Assembly: GCF_024298865.1 (NCBI RefSeq)
Contig: NZ_CP101161.1
Span: 2,625,227-2,689,226 of the forward strand
Length of the DNA stretch: 64,000 nt
Direction of reading: 5' to 3'
From: Halorarius halobius
GTDB taxonomy: Archaea > Halobacteriota > Halobacteria > Halobacteriales > Haloarculaceae
Shown here: piece by piece, positions 52,359 through 60,156 of the stretch
Layout: the number at the start of each line of letters is the position of its first letter
Numbering within the stretch: position 1 is the first letter of the stretch
The notes under the pieces: generated by a model
Databases searched by the model: none
Told to the model about the DNA's origin: nothing
Seen by the model: the letters and a program-made list of their open reading frames with translations, nothing else
Program-made: the position numbers and the translations under genes

Positions 52359-52724
52359 CTACCGGTCGTGCCCGACCAGCACCTCGTACCGCGAGACCGC
52401 CCCGCTCGTGCGGAGTCCCACGTCGGTCGTCCCCACCTCGCCCGGGGCGAGACGGTCGGTGGCTCTGGAGACGGGGTCCAGCGCCGCTTCCCGGCGGCCG
52501 AGCCACCGCGCTCGATAGAACCGCACGCGGACGGGGACGGTTCGCGGCTGGGTCCCGTCGTTGCGGACCCGGACCCTCACCGCGATATGCGTGCCTTCGT
52601 CGGTGCGCCGCGGGGTGGCCGTGTGGTCCAGGACCGTCACGTCGCCGGGCGCCGCGGCGACCTGCCCCTCGACCGCCTCGTAGGTCGGCGTCAGTCCCAG
52701 CAGGCGCGTCACGGTCCGGTACAT
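52359..52724 (-). CDS. Uncharacterised beta-rich protein
   Basis: 121 residues from ATG 52724. It shows VEGQVAAAPGDVTVLDHTAT, HIAVRVRVRNDGTQPRTVPV and DRLAPGEVGTTDVGLRTSGA, the pattern of an immunoglobulin-like or CARDB-like beta sandwich, without a signal peptide. A TATA-like GGCTTTTCC near 52751 lies 27 bases upstream and supports this start over the in-frame frame to 52946. It is divergent from the small membrane protein gene at 52802. Confidence 0.6.
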   Translation of the reverse strand: MYRTVTRLLGLTPTYEAVEGQVAAAPGDVTVLDHTATPRRTDEGTHIAVRVRVRNDGTQPRTVPVRVRFYRARWLGRREAALDPVSRATDRLAPGEVGTTDVGLRTSGAVSRYEVLVGHDR

Positions 52725-52768
52725 CGCCCGGTGGTCCGCGGCCACGGTGGAAAAGCCCGTCGCACCAC

Positions 52769-52778
52769 CCGTTTTATG
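52769..52778 (+). promoter_or_regulatory. TATA box of the 52802 gene
   Basis: CGTTTTATGT, about 28 bases before ATG 52802, a clear leaderless promoter. Confidence 0.55.
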
Positions 52779-52801
52779 TTTCACACCCGAGACGACCGGG
52801 T

Positions 52802-53053
52802 ATGGAGCCGACAGACGTGCTCTACGAGCGACCGGGCGTGACGGGCGTCCTGCTGGGCGTCGTCCTCCGGTTCTCGGGCACCTTCGTCGACGCGCAGATA
52901 GAGACCATCGCCATGCTGCTGTTCGCGTTCGGCGTCGTCGCCGCACTCTACTCGGAGGGCTGGTGGCGGCCTGCCGGGCAGGCGCTGTCGGTCGCAGGTG
53001 GGTTCATAGTGCTCGTGGGCGCGGTCACCCAACTGCTCGGGCCGGTGCTGTAA
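52802..53053 (+). CDS. Small membrane protein, 83 residues
   Basis: Starts MEPTDVLYERPGVTGVLLGV and has two to three hydrophobic segments (LLGVVLRFSGTFVDAQI, IAMLLFAFGVVAALY, LSVAGGFIVLVGAVTQLLGP). No family recognised. The clear TATA box upstream and the good fit to its neighbour (38-base gap to the next gene) support expression. Confidence 0.65.
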   Translation: MEPTDVLYERPGVTGVLLGVVLRFSGTFVDAQIETIAMLLFAFGVVAALYSEGWWRPAGQALSVAGGFIVLVGAVTQLLGPVL

Positions 53054-53091
53054 GCGAAACCGCTTTCCCGAGCGCGGTTCCATCCGGCCAC

Positions 53092-53547
53092 ATGACGCGG
53101 GTGTGTCTCGTCGGCACGGACGACGTGAACCTCCGGTACGAACTCGTCTCCCGCGAGACGGCCCGCGACGCGCTCGCCACCTACGACCTCGCGGAACCGT
53201 ACGACAACACCGTCGCGCTCGAGACCATCAGCCTCGGGTCGGCGGTGTCGCTTCTGAACGACCTGAACTGGTATCTCGTCCGCTTCGTCGACGCCGCGCT
53301 CGTGCTCGAGCCGTCCGTCTCGGAGACCGAGTGGCTCTCCCGCGAGATGGCCGCCGCCATCCGCGACGACGACGTGGCCGCCGAGGAGTCGGGACGATTC
53401 CTGAAAGTGTACGGCGTCACTGGGGACGACGAACTCGTCGAGCCGATGTTCGTGGCCCGGACCGGCGAGACGCTCCCCGACTACGACCTGCGGGAGGTGG
53501 CCGACACGCTCCGCGTACGCGTGACGGAATCCGAGTTCGGCGCGTAG
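53092..53547 (+). CDS. Conserved haloarchaeal protein (DUF5804-like)
   Basis: 151 residues from ATG 53092. MTRVCLVGTDDVNLRYELVS, RETARDALATYDLAEPYDNT, SAVSLLNDLNWYLVRFVDAA and EPSVSETEWLSREMAAAIRD give a compact alpha/beta protein without membrane segments or a catalytic signature. It resembles the haloarchaeal DUF5804 group, function unknown. A CGCTTTCCC stretch about 27 bases upstream may be the promoter. Confidence 0.7.
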   Translation: MTRVCLVGTDDVNLRYELVSRETARDALATYDLAEPYDNTVALETISLGSAVSLLNDLNWYLVRFVDAALVLEPSVSETEWLSREMAAAIRDDDVAAEESGRFLKVYGVTGDDELVEPMFVARTGETLPDYDLREVADTLRVRVTESEFGA

Positions 53548-53591
53548 CGGAACGCAACCACTTTGCTCTGGGAGCGTCAGCCACCTCCCGC

Positions 53592-54404
53592 ATGCCCTCC
53601 AACAGTTTACCCGCCCGGGCGTTCGACCTCGCCGGGCGCGTGTGGCCGCTCGCGGCCGTCCCGCTGGTCGTCTCCCTGCTCGACGTCGCTCGTCTCCGGA
53701 GCCTGCTGTCGAACACCGACCGGATGTTCAGCGTCACGTTCGGCTTCCCCCGGGCGGTCTCGTCGCTGTGGTCGTTCGTCAACGCCCAGCCGTCCGGCGT
53801 CGGCGGCCCCGCGACGCTCGCCGACGTGCCTGTGTTCGCCGTCTCGCTGGTCGTCTCCGCGGTCGTCGGCGGCCTGCTCGCGGCCGGCTATCTCGGGAGC
53901 ATCGACGCCGCCGTCGACGGCGAGTACGACTTCGTGAACGCGGTGCGAGCGTACGGCCGCCCGCTCGTCGGCTTCTCCCTGCTGGAAGCCGTCGCCGGTG
54001 TCATCGGCGTCGGCGCGGCCCTGCTTGCGGGGATGGGCGCCGTCGTCGCCGCCGTGCTGGTGCTGGTCGTGCTCGCGTACCTGTTCTACACGGCGCCGTA
54101 TCTCGTGGTGGTGGACGACCAGCGACTCGTTCCGGCGCTCCGCCGGGCCGCGTCGCTGGCGACCAACGACGCCCGCGTCGTCGGGTTCTTCCTCGCGTAC
54201 CTCGTCGTCTCCGCCGTCGTCTCGGTGCCGGTGTCGTCGGTGGCGTTCGCCGCCCCGCCGGTCGGCGTGGCCGTGGCAGTGCTCGTGACCGCACCGCTGT
54301 CTCTGCTTTTGAACGTCGCAACCCTGCTGTTCGTTCGCGACCTCACCGCCGGCGGTCAGTCGTCCGACTCGCCGTCGGCGTCGAACATGCCCGTGGACAT
54401 GTAG
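53592..54404 (+). CDS. Polytopic membrane protein of unknown function
   Basis: 270 residues from ATG 53592 with about six membrane segments (VWPLAAVPLVVSLLDVARL, VPVFAVSLVVSAVVGGLLAA, AVAGVIGVGAALLAGMGAVV, VAAVLVLVVLAYLFYTAPYL, VVGFFLAYLVVSAVVSVPVS, VGVAVAVLVTAPLSLLLNVA). The conserved Tyr-x-x-Pro (LFYTAPYLVVVDD) and following RRAASLATND resemble haloarchaeal membrane proteins of the DUF975-like type. The 3' 49 bases overlap the cysK 3' end on the other strand, which is unusually long. Function unknown. Confidence 0.68.
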   Translation: MPSNSLPARAFDLAGRVWPLAAVPLVVSLLDVARLRSLLSNTDRMFSVTFGFPRAVSSLWSFVNAQPSGVGGPATLADVPVFAVSLVVSAVVGGLLAAGYLGSIDAAVDGEYDFVNAVRAYGRPLVGFSLLEAVAGVIGVGAALLAGMGAVVAAVLVLVVLAYLFYTAPYLVVVDDQRLVPALRRAASLATNDARVVGFFLAYLVVSAVVSVPVSSVAFAAPPVGVAVAVLVTAPLSLLLNVATLLFVRDLTAGGQSSDSPSASNMPVDM

Positions 54405-55279
54405 CGCTCGCCGGAGTCCCAGAACACCGTGACGACGAGCGGGTCGTCCACTCGGTCCGCGAGTCGGTCGGCCACGCGTCTGGCCGCGAGGTTCGACCCG
54501 CCCGACGACTGGCCGACGAGGATGCCCTCCTCCCGGGCGAGACGGCGACACTCGGCTTCCGCGGCGTCGATGTCGACGGTCTCCACGTCGTCGATGAGGT
54601 CCCGGTCGAGATTCGGGGAGACGAACCCCGGGCCCATCCCCTGGAAGGTGTCGGCGTCCGGTTCCTCGCCCGAGAGCACGGCGCTGGCCTCGGGTTCGAC
54701 GGCGACGACGTCGAGGTCGGGGAACGCCTCGCGAAGACGCCGGCCGGTTCCGGTGATGGTGCCGCCGGTGCCCACTCCCGCGACGAGTGCGTCGACGGTC
54801 CGGTCGCCCACCTGCTCCAGAATCTCGGCGCCGGTCGTCCGGTAGTGGGCCTCGGGGTTCGCGGGGTTCTCGAACTGGCGGAGCTGGACGGCGTCGCCCT
54901 CGCGTTCCAGTTCGTCCGCGCGGTCCTTCGCGTCGGAGATGTCACCCTCGACGAGGTCGAGGTCGGCCCCGTACGCCTGCATTATCTGTCTGCGCTCCGG
55001 TGATTTCGACGCCGGCATGACGATGGTGGCGTCGTACCCCTTCGCGGCCGCGACCATCGCGATGCCGATGCCGGTGTTGCCCGAGGTGGGTTCGACGATG
55101 GTGTCGCCGGGCGCGAGGTCGCCCGACTCCTCGGCGGCCTCCACCATCGCCAGCGCCGGGCGGTCCTTGGCGGACCCGCCCGGGTTCTTCGACTCTATCT
55201 TCGCGGCGACCGTACTCCCCGGGGGCGACTCGACCTCGACGAGCGGTGACCCGATGGTCCCCAGGATGCTCTCGTCCAT
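54356..55279 (-). CDS. cysK: Cysteine synthase (O-acetylserine sulfhydrylase family)
   Basis: 307 residues from ATG 55279. The PLP Lys is K38 in NPGGSAKDR, the phosphate-binding loop SGNTG is at 66-70, followed by MPASKSPERRQIMQAYGADL and AGVGTGGTITGTGRRL, and GILVGQSSGGSNLAA near the C-terminus. It makes cysteine from O-acetylserine (or a related donor) and sulfide. A 34-codon in-frame extension to 55381 has no family match. It overlaps the upstream convergent gene by 49 bases and is divergent from the DUF488 gene. Confidence 0.93.
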   Translation of the reverse strand: MDESILGTIGSPLVEVESPPGSTVAAKIESKNPGGSAKDRPALAMVEAAEESGDLAPGDTIVEPTSGNTGIGIAMVAAAKGYDATIVMPASKSPERRQIMQAYGADLDLVEGDISDAKDRADELEREGDAVQLRQFENPANPEAHYRTTGAEILEQVGDRTVDALVAGVGTGGTITGTGRRLREAFPDLDVVAVEPEASAVLSGEEPDADTFQGMGPGFVSPNLDRDLIDDVETVDIDAAEAECRRLAREEGILVGQSSGGSNLAARRVADRLADRVDDPLVVTVFWDSGERYMSTGMFDADGESDD

Positions 55280-55370
55280 CACGCGCCAGTAGCCCCCCGA
55301 CGGTAAGGGGCCTGCGGACACCGGCAGACCCTGCCGAACCCTTTCGGTTCTCCGCGACGAACGGCCGCCG

Positions 55371-55790
55371 ATGACCGGCACCGTCGAGGAGACGTACGCC
55401 GCGGCACTCCAGCACGATCTCTACGACGGCGGAGGGACGCTCGTCGGCGTCGTCCGCCGGCCGACGGGATGGTTCTCGGCGCTGGTCGACGAGAACGTGT
55501 CCGCGCTGGGCCCTCCCGAGGCCCTGCTGGACGAGGCGAAACGGCGACAGGAGGACCTGAAGCGCGCGGGCATGTGCGACGAGGGCGCGCACAACGCCGC
55601 CTGGGAGGAGACCGACTTCGAGGCACGCTACCGGGAGTATCTGGCGGACGATGCCGACGCGCGGGCGGCCGTCGCGGACCTGCGCTCGCGGGTCGCGTCG
55701 GGCGAGGACGTGGCGCTCGTCTGCTTCGAGGGCGAGAACAAACGGTGTCACCGGCGCGTCCTCCGCGAGCATCTCCGCGCGGAATTGTGA
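55371..55790 (+). CDS. DUF488 family protein
   Basis: 139 residues. The DUF488 signature is seen near the end (DVALVCFEGENKRCHRRVLR, a variant of LxCxExxPxxCHR). The N-terminal part GTVEETYAAALQHDLYDGGG replaces the usual RxFTIGHS start, so it is a divergent member. The family's function is unknown; the Cys/His pair suggests a nucleic-acid or nucleotide-related enzyme. 40 bases precede the thioredoxin-like gene. Confidence 0.75.
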   Translation: MTGTVEETYAAALQHDLYDGGGTLVGVVRRPTGWFSALVDENVSALGPPEALLDEAKRRQEDLKRAGMCDEGAHNAAWEETDFEARYREYLADDADARAAVADLRSRVASGEDVALVCFEGENKRCHRRVLREHLRAEL

Positions 55791-55830
55791 GCAACGTCGG
55801 GTTCAAGAGCCGTCGGCCCCCGCCTCCGGT

Positions 55831-56211
55831 ATGGACCTGGAGACGATGCGGCCGAATCCGGCGTGGGACGCACCCTCCTACGAGGAGAGCGTCGAGACGC
55901 TGGCCGCGCTCCCCGACTCGACGACGTACAAGGTGTGGGGCGGCGACTGGTGCAAGGACTGTCGCAAGCAACTCCCGGACTTCGGCGCGGCGCTTGAGGC
56001 CGCGGGCGTCCCCGACGAGCGCATCGAACACTACCCCGTCGAGAAAGACGACGACGGCTCGAAGGTCGGGCCGCGGGTAGCGGCGTACGACATCGAACTC
56101 ATCCCCACGGTGGTCGTCGAAATCGACGGCGAGGAGGTCGTCCGGTTCGTCGAGGAGGAAGACAGACCCATCGCCGTGTGGTTAGCGGAACGCCTCGAAA
56201 GCCACGCCTGA
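55831..56211 (+). CDS. Thioredoxin-fold protein with a CxxC motif
   Basis: 126 residues from ATG 55831. The redox site is WGGDWCKDCRKQLPDFGAAL at about 36-55 (Cys-Lys-Asp-Cys), and the cis-Pro is in IELIPTVVVEIDGEEV near residue 91, giving a complete thioredoxin fold. The CKDC tetrapeptide is not the CGPC of classical thioredoxins. It probably acts in thiol exchange with gamma-glutamylcysteine-based or other redox partners. Its stop is 9 bases from the convergent DUF35 gene. Confidence 0.86.
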   Translation: MDLETMRPNPAWDAPSYEESVETLAALPDSTTYKVWGGDWCKDCRKQLPDFGAALEAAGVPDERIEHYPVEKDDDGSKVGPRVAAYDIELIPTVVVEIDGEEVVRFVEEEDRPIAVWLAERLESHA

Positions 56212-56220
56212 AGCGACCGC

Positions 56221-56607
56221 TTACGTCGGTTCAAACACCGGCCCGGGATGGTCGTCGTCGGTGTCGACGTAGCCGGACAGCGTCACCTCGTCGCCGATGG
56301 CGACGCCGCCGTCCTCGACGCGACCCATCACTCGGGCCTCGCCCACCTCGACGACGACGACCTGGTAGCCGCGCGTCTCGAACTGGACCGGCGGCACCTG
56401 GATGGTCGTCTCGGTGTACACCTCGCCGGTCGTCGGCAGTTCGACGGTGTCGAGCGCGCGCGACCCGCAGGCCGAGCAGGCGCCTTTCGGGGTGCCCTCG
56501 ACGTTGCCGCAGTCGGCACACTCCTGTCCCAGCAGGCGGCCCTCCGTGACCGCCTGCGCCCAGTCGTTGTAGCGGAGCGTCTCCGGGAGTTCCTGTGTCT
56601 CGCTCAT
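56221..56607 (-). CDS. DUF35 zinc-ribbon/OB-fold acyl-CoA-associated protein
   Basis: 128 residues. The zinc ribbon is GQECADCGNVEGTPKGACSA with a second CG pair, followed by an OB fold (VELPTTGEVYTETTIQVPPV, VVVEVGEARVMGRVEDGGVA). Such proteins form complexes with thiolases. The start overlaps the upstream thiolase stop by 4 bases. The fused counterpart is at 19004-20407. Confidence 0.88.
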   Translation of the reverse strand: MSETQELPETLRYNDWAQAVTEGRLLGQECADCGNVEGTPKGACSACGSRALDTVELPTTGEVYTETTIQVPPVQFETRGYQVVVVEVGEARVMGRVEDGGVAIGDEVTLSGYVDTDDDHPGPVFEPT

Positions 56608-57770
56608 GAGCGGGCCTCCATCACGCTGACGACGGTGGTAGCCGCGTCACCGCCGAGGTTGTGTGCCGCCGCGGTGTCGGCGCCCTCGACCTGTCGGTCG
56701 CCGACCGTGCCGCGCAACTGTTCGGTGAGTTCGACGACCTGTGCGGTGCCCGTCGCGCCGATGGGGTGGCCCTTCGCCTTCAGGCCGCCCGAGGGGTTGA
56801 TGGGCCGGTCGCCGCCCAGCGACGTACGCCCCTCCGCCGCGTAGGTGCCGCCCTCGCCGTCGGGGACGAGGCCGATGGCCTCGCTGGCCATCACCTCCGC
56901 GCCGGTGAAGCAGTCGTGGACCTCCGCGAAGTCCACGTCGTCGGCGGTGATGCCCGCCTGCTCGTACGCCTCGCTCGCGGCGTCGCGGGCCGCTTGCGTC
57001 ACGTGGGGCGTCGCCTTGTCGCCGATGGGCGTCACGTCGGTCGCGTGGCCGATGCCGGTCACGTCGACCGGCGCGTCGTACGAATCCGCGAGGTCGTCGC
57101 TGACGACGACCACCGCGCTGGCGCCGTCGGAGAACGGACAGCAGTCCATCAGCCGGAACGGGTCCGCGACGACTGGGCCGTCGAGCACCTCCTCGACGGT
57201 CGTCTCCTTCCCGAAGTGGGCCCGGGGGTTGAGCCGGCCGTGCGAGTGGTTCTTGACGGCGACCGAGGCGAGTTGCTCCTCGGTCGTGCCGTACTCGTGC
57301 ATGTGTCGCTTCGTCAGCAGGGCGAACACGCCGGGGAACGTCAGCCCGGCCGGCTGTTCGTACTGCCGGTGGGAGGCGGACGCGAAGATGCGCGTCATCT
57401 CGGGGGTGTCCTTCCCCGTCTCGGGGGTACACCGCTCGACGCCGCCGACGAGGACGGCGTCGTGGGTGCCGCCCTCGACGGCCTGCACCGCGTTCTTGAA
57501 CGCGTTCGCGGAGGTGGCGCAGGCGTCCTCGAACCGCTGGACAGGGAGCCCCGCGGCACCGATATGCGAGGCGACCTTCGGGCCGAGGTGGGTGTCGTTC
57601 TCGGCCTGTCCGCTCATCGCGTTGCCGAAGTAGATGGCGTCGAGGTCGCGCATCTCGACGCCGGCGTCGTCCACGGCGTCGAATGCGGCCTCGCCGAACA
57701 GTTCCTGCAGGGGTGTGTCGTGGACGCCGAACTTCGTCATGCCGGCGCCGACGACTGCGGCTCGTGCCAT
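56604..57770 (-). CDS. Thiolase family protein (acetyl-CoA acetyltransferase-like)
   Basis: 388 residues. The nucleophile is C84 in FEDACATSANAF, with SVAVKNHSHGRLNPRAHFG, LMDCCPFSDGASAVVVVSDD, FAEVHDCFTGAEVMASEAIG and the GHPIGATG motif; the last motif is AAHNLGGDAAT. It is the close paralogue of the thiolase at 20404 and is paired with a separate DUF35 gene downstream. A TATA-like ATTGATTAG lies 25-30 bases upstream near 57797. Confidence 0.9.
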   Translation of the reverse strand: MARAAVVGAGMTKFGVHDTPLQELFGEAAFDAVDDAGVEMRDLDAIYFGNAMSGQAENDTHLGPKVASHIGAAGLPVQRFEDACATSANAFKNAVQAVEGGTHDAVLVGGVERCTPETGKDTPEMTRIFASASHRQYEQPAGLTFPGVFALLTKRHMHEYGTTEEQLASVAVKNHSHGRLNPRAHFGKETTVEEVLDGPVVADPFRLMDCCPFSDGASAVVVVSDDLADSYDAPVDVTGIGHATDVTPIGDKATPHVTQAARDAASEAYEQAGITADDVDFAEVHDCFTGAEVMASEAIGLVPDGEGGTYAAEGRTSLGGDRPINPSGGLKAKGHPIGATGTAQVVELTEQLRGTVGDRQVEGADTAAAHNLGGDAATTVVSVMEARS

Positions 57771-57852
57771 TGGTTACGATAGCTATGTCAAGACTAATCA
57801 ATACGACGTTTACCGGCACGGTTGCCGCACGACCGCCGGCACGGTTGCGGCA

Positions 57853-58110
57853 CTACCGCCCGAAACGGTCGTCGCCGTCGCGGGTCGACTCGCCTCCGCC
57901 CCGTTTCGTCTCGCCGCTCCCGGGGAACACGAACCAGATGAGCGCCGCGCCCGCGACTACACCGCCGACGACGGCGGCCGCGACGACAGGCAACGACGCG
58001 TCGCCCGCGACGGCGATGAGCCCCGCCGACCCCGCGACGAGGGCCGTCAGCGCGAGTTTCACCTTCAGCGCGAACGCCGACCGCTCCTCCGAGGAGATGG
58101 GGCCGACCAC
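57853..58110 (-). CDS. Small membrane protein, 85 residues
   Basis: From GTG 58110, whose first base overlaps the stop of the upstream SnoaL-like gene (TAGTG). The protein has VGPISSEERSAFALKVKLAL, LTALVAGSAGLIAVAGDASL, VVAAAVVGGVVAGAALIWFV and a polar Gly/Arg-rich tail. It has two membrane segments. Function unknown; probably co-transcribed with the SnoaL-like gene. Confidence 0.6.
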   Translation of the reverse strand: MVGPISSEERSAFALKVKLALTALVAGSAGLIAVAGDASLPVVAAAVVGGVVAGAALIWFVFPGSGETKRGGGESTRDGDDRFGR

Positions 58111-58496
58111 TATCCGTCCCCCTCCGTGTCGACCGCGGCGGAGACGTGCATCGTGCCGAACCGCCAGTCGCCCTCGACCAGCGTCAGCACGCCCGACCAC
58201 CGGGTGTCGAACGCGTGGCGCACCTCCGCGTCGGTGTCGGTCCACGCCATCCGCACGTCGTCGCTGAACCAGCCGTGGTCGCCGCGCTCCTCGACGAGCA
58301 GGCGAGTCGATTCGACCGTCCAGTCCGTCGTGGTGGCCGTCTGCTCGCGAAGGCCGGCGGCCACCTCGTCGTAGCCGGTCAGCCGCTCGCCGACGCCGAA
58401 CTTCACCGTCGTCTCGCCGTCGAGGAAGTACGGCGCCAGCGGCTCGCCTCCCCGGAGGCTGTCGTAGTAGTCGCGTACGGTCGAAACCGCGTCCAT
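58110..58496 (-). CDS. SnoaL/NTF2-like protein
   Basis: 128 residues from ATG 58496 (a second ATG two codons earlier, 58502, also fits). The NTF2-like cone fold is seen from VRDYYDSLRGGEPLAPYFLD, KFGVGERLTGYDEVAAGLRE, WFSDDVRMAWTDTDAEVRHA and VLTLVEGDWRFGTMHVSAAV. Members bind small ligands or act as hydrolases/isomerases; the function here is unknown. Confidence 0.72.
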   Translation of the reverse strand: MDAVSTVRDYYDSLRGGEPLAPYFLDGETTVKFGVGERLTGYDEVAAGLREQTATTTDWTVESTRLLVEERGDHGWFSDDVRMAWTDTDAEVRHAFDTRWSGVLTLVEGDWRFGTMHVSAAVDTEGDG

Positions 58497-58581
58497 ACAC
58501 ACCGTCGGACGCCCCCGAACTTACCTGTTCCCGACTCGCGGAGTGCCGTCCTAATATTCCTGAAAGACTTCGGAAGAAGGT

Positions 58582-58612
58582 TAACATTATCGTTCATTAA
58601 CTTTATCACCCT
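58582..58612 (+). promoter_or_regulatory. A/T-rich promoter region of the 58639 microprotein
   Basis: The stretch contains AACATTATCG and TTAACTTTATCA, far more A/T than its surroundings, and is placed about 30-50 bases before ATG 58639. A TATA box within it is likely. Confidence 0.4.
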
Positions 58613-58638
58613 CCGTCGTTTCGAGGGGAGTGAAGCCA

Positions 58639-58767
58639 ATGACGCAGTACACTGACGCGACGAACACCGGCGTCCCGGCGGTTCCGATCAAGACCGAGTC
58701 CACTACTCCCGAGACGGAGACGGTGGAGTCGCTCGCGGAGACGGTGTTCAGCCACCGCCTCGACTGA
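58639..58767 (+). CDS. Candidate microprotein, 42 residues
   Basis: ATG 58639 to TGA 58767. The sequence begins MTQYTDATNTGVPAVPIKTE and continues with a Thr/Glu-rich part ending FSHRLD. It is not hydrophobic and has no cysteine. A/T-rich promoter-like DNA and a purine-rich GGGGAG before the ATG support expression, but the frame is short and no family is recognised. Confidence 0.42.
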   Translation: MTQYTDATNTGVPAVPIKTESTTPETETVESLAETVFSHRLD

Positions 58768-58817
58768 ACAGGGTCCGTTCTACGTGTTCACCTGACCGGG
58801 GAGCCGTGGGTCCGGCC

Positions 58818-58961
58818 GTGGTGGCGCCCACCACACTGCTCGCGGGCCTCCGGCCCGCTCGCGATAACGTGGCCTCGTTCCCTGCGGTCGCTCGGCCACG
58901 CTGTTCGCGGCTCCCTCCGGTCGCCGCTCACCGTGACGTGGTCTCCCTTCGGTCGACCACG
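58818..58961 (+). repeat. Five consecutive hairpins upstream of tyrS
   Basis: Stems: GTGGTGG/CCACCAC (58818-58834), GCGGGCC/GGCCCGC (58842-58858), CGTGGCC/GGCCACG (58868-58900), GCGGC/GCCGC (58907-58927) and CGTGGTC/GACCACG (58937-58961). The last three enclose the shared core CCCTNCGGTCG but have different stems. The array ends 12 bases before the tyrS TATA box. It resembles intergenic palindromes seen in halophilic archaea, and its role is unknown. Confidence 0.6.
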
Positions 58962-58973
58962 CTCCTTACGAAC

Positions 58974-58983
58974 GATTTATTCC
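58974..58983 (+). promoter_or_regulatory. TATA-like box of tyrS
   Basis: GATTTATTCC, about 26 bases before ATG 59005; supports this start over longer in-frame codons that would run through the hairpins. Confidence 0.5.
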
Positions 58984-59004
58984 GCTCACCGGGAAAGCGC
59001 GTGT

Positions 59005-60042
59005 ATGGACACGGCCGAGCGCGCCGAACTCGTCTCCCGGTTCACCGAGGAAGTGGTGACCGAGGAGGAGATTCACGACCTGCTCGAACGCGAGGACACG
59101 CCCCACGCCTACATCGGCTACGCGCCGACCGGGGAGATGCATATCGGCCACTTCACCACGATGCGGAAACTGGCCGACTTCCTCCGTGCCGACTTGGACG
59201 TGACGGTGCTCATCGCGGACCTGCACGCCCACCTCGACGACGAGAAGTCGCCGTTCGAGTTGCTCGACGCGCGTTCGACCTACTATCGGGAGGCCATCCG
59301 CGGGATGATAGACGCCGCCGGCGCCGACCCCGAACAGGTCGAGTTCGTGCGCGGCACCGACTACCAGCTTTCCGAGCCGTACACGCTGGAACTGTACCGG
59401 ATGATGGCCGAGACGACGCTGTCGCGCGCCCAGCGGGCTGGCTCGGAGGTCGTCCGCCAGTCCGACAACCCGAAACTCGGCGGGCTCATCTACACCTTGA
59501 TGCAGAGCCTCGACGTCGGCGCGCTCGACGCCGACATCGCCTACGGCGGCATCGACCAGCGCGGCATCTACATGCTCTCCCGCGAGATACTCCCGGACCA
59601 CGGCTACGAGAAACCGGCCTGCGTGTTCGCGCCGCTGCTGTCCGGGCTCACCGGCGGGAAGATGTCCGCCTCCGACGCCGCCTCGAAGGTGAACCTCACC
59701 GACGACGCCGACGCCGTCGACGAGAAGATACAGCAGGCGTACTGCCCCGCCGGCGAGGTGGAGGACAACGGCGTCCTCGAGTACCTCCGCTTCCTCGTGT
59801 TTCCGGTGCTCGACGAGCGCGGCGAGTCGTTCGTCGTCGAGCGACCCGACGAGTACGGCGGCGACCTGACGTACGACAGCTACGACCCGCTCGAATCGGA
59901 CTTCGTCTCGGGCGAACTCCATCCTGCTGACCTCAAGCCGGCCGCCGCGGCGGCCATCAGCGAGGTCATCGACCCCGTCCGCGAGCGCCTGCTCGACCAG
60001 CCCGACCTGCTCGCCGAGGCATACCCGGAGACGTACGCCTGA
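59005..60042 (+). CDS. tyrS: Tyrosyl-tRNA synthetase
   Basis: 345 residues from ATG 59005, the archaeal/eukaryotic length. Class I signatures are MHIGH at 45-49 and KMSAS at 219-223. The tyrosine pocket region shows GYAPTGEMHIGHF, and the helical C-domain carries VDEKIQQAYCPAGEVEDNGV. Nothing is missing. It stands alone behind its own promoter. Confidence 0.96.
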   Translation: MDTAERAELVSRFTEEVVTEEEIHDLLEREDTPHAYIGYAPTGEMHIGHFTTMRKLADFLRADLDVTVLIADLHAHLDDEKSPFELLDARSTYYREAIRGMIDAAGADPEQVEFVRGTDYQLSEPYTLELYRMMAETTLSRAQRAGSEVVRQSDNPKLGGLIYTLMQSLDVGALDADIAYGGIDQRGIYMLSREILPDHGYEKPACVFAPLLSGLTGGKMSASDAASKVNLTDDADAVDEKIQQAYCPAGEVEDNGVLEYLRFLVFPVLDERGESFVVERPDEYGGDLTYDSYDPLESDFVSGELHPADLKPAAAAAISEVIDPVRERLLDQPDLLAEAYPETYA

Positions 60043-60100
60043 CGCCGGCTTTCTCCCGCCCCATCGTGACCGACGCCACCCGCTGACACCGGTGTCACTC

Positions 60101-60153
60101 GGTTACCGTAATGTCCGGGAACGGATATAAGTCACAGTCCCGTACCCGGTAAC
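60101..60153 (+). promoter_or_regulatory. Dyad around the TATA box of the DoxX gene
   Basis: GTTACCG (60102-60108) and CGGTAAC (60147-60153) are perfect inverted repeats on either side of the TATA box GGATATAAG (60123-60131); the right arm ends 4 bases before ATG 60157. This geometry suits a repressor blocking the promoter. Confidence 0.45.
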
Positions 60154-60156
60154 GCA

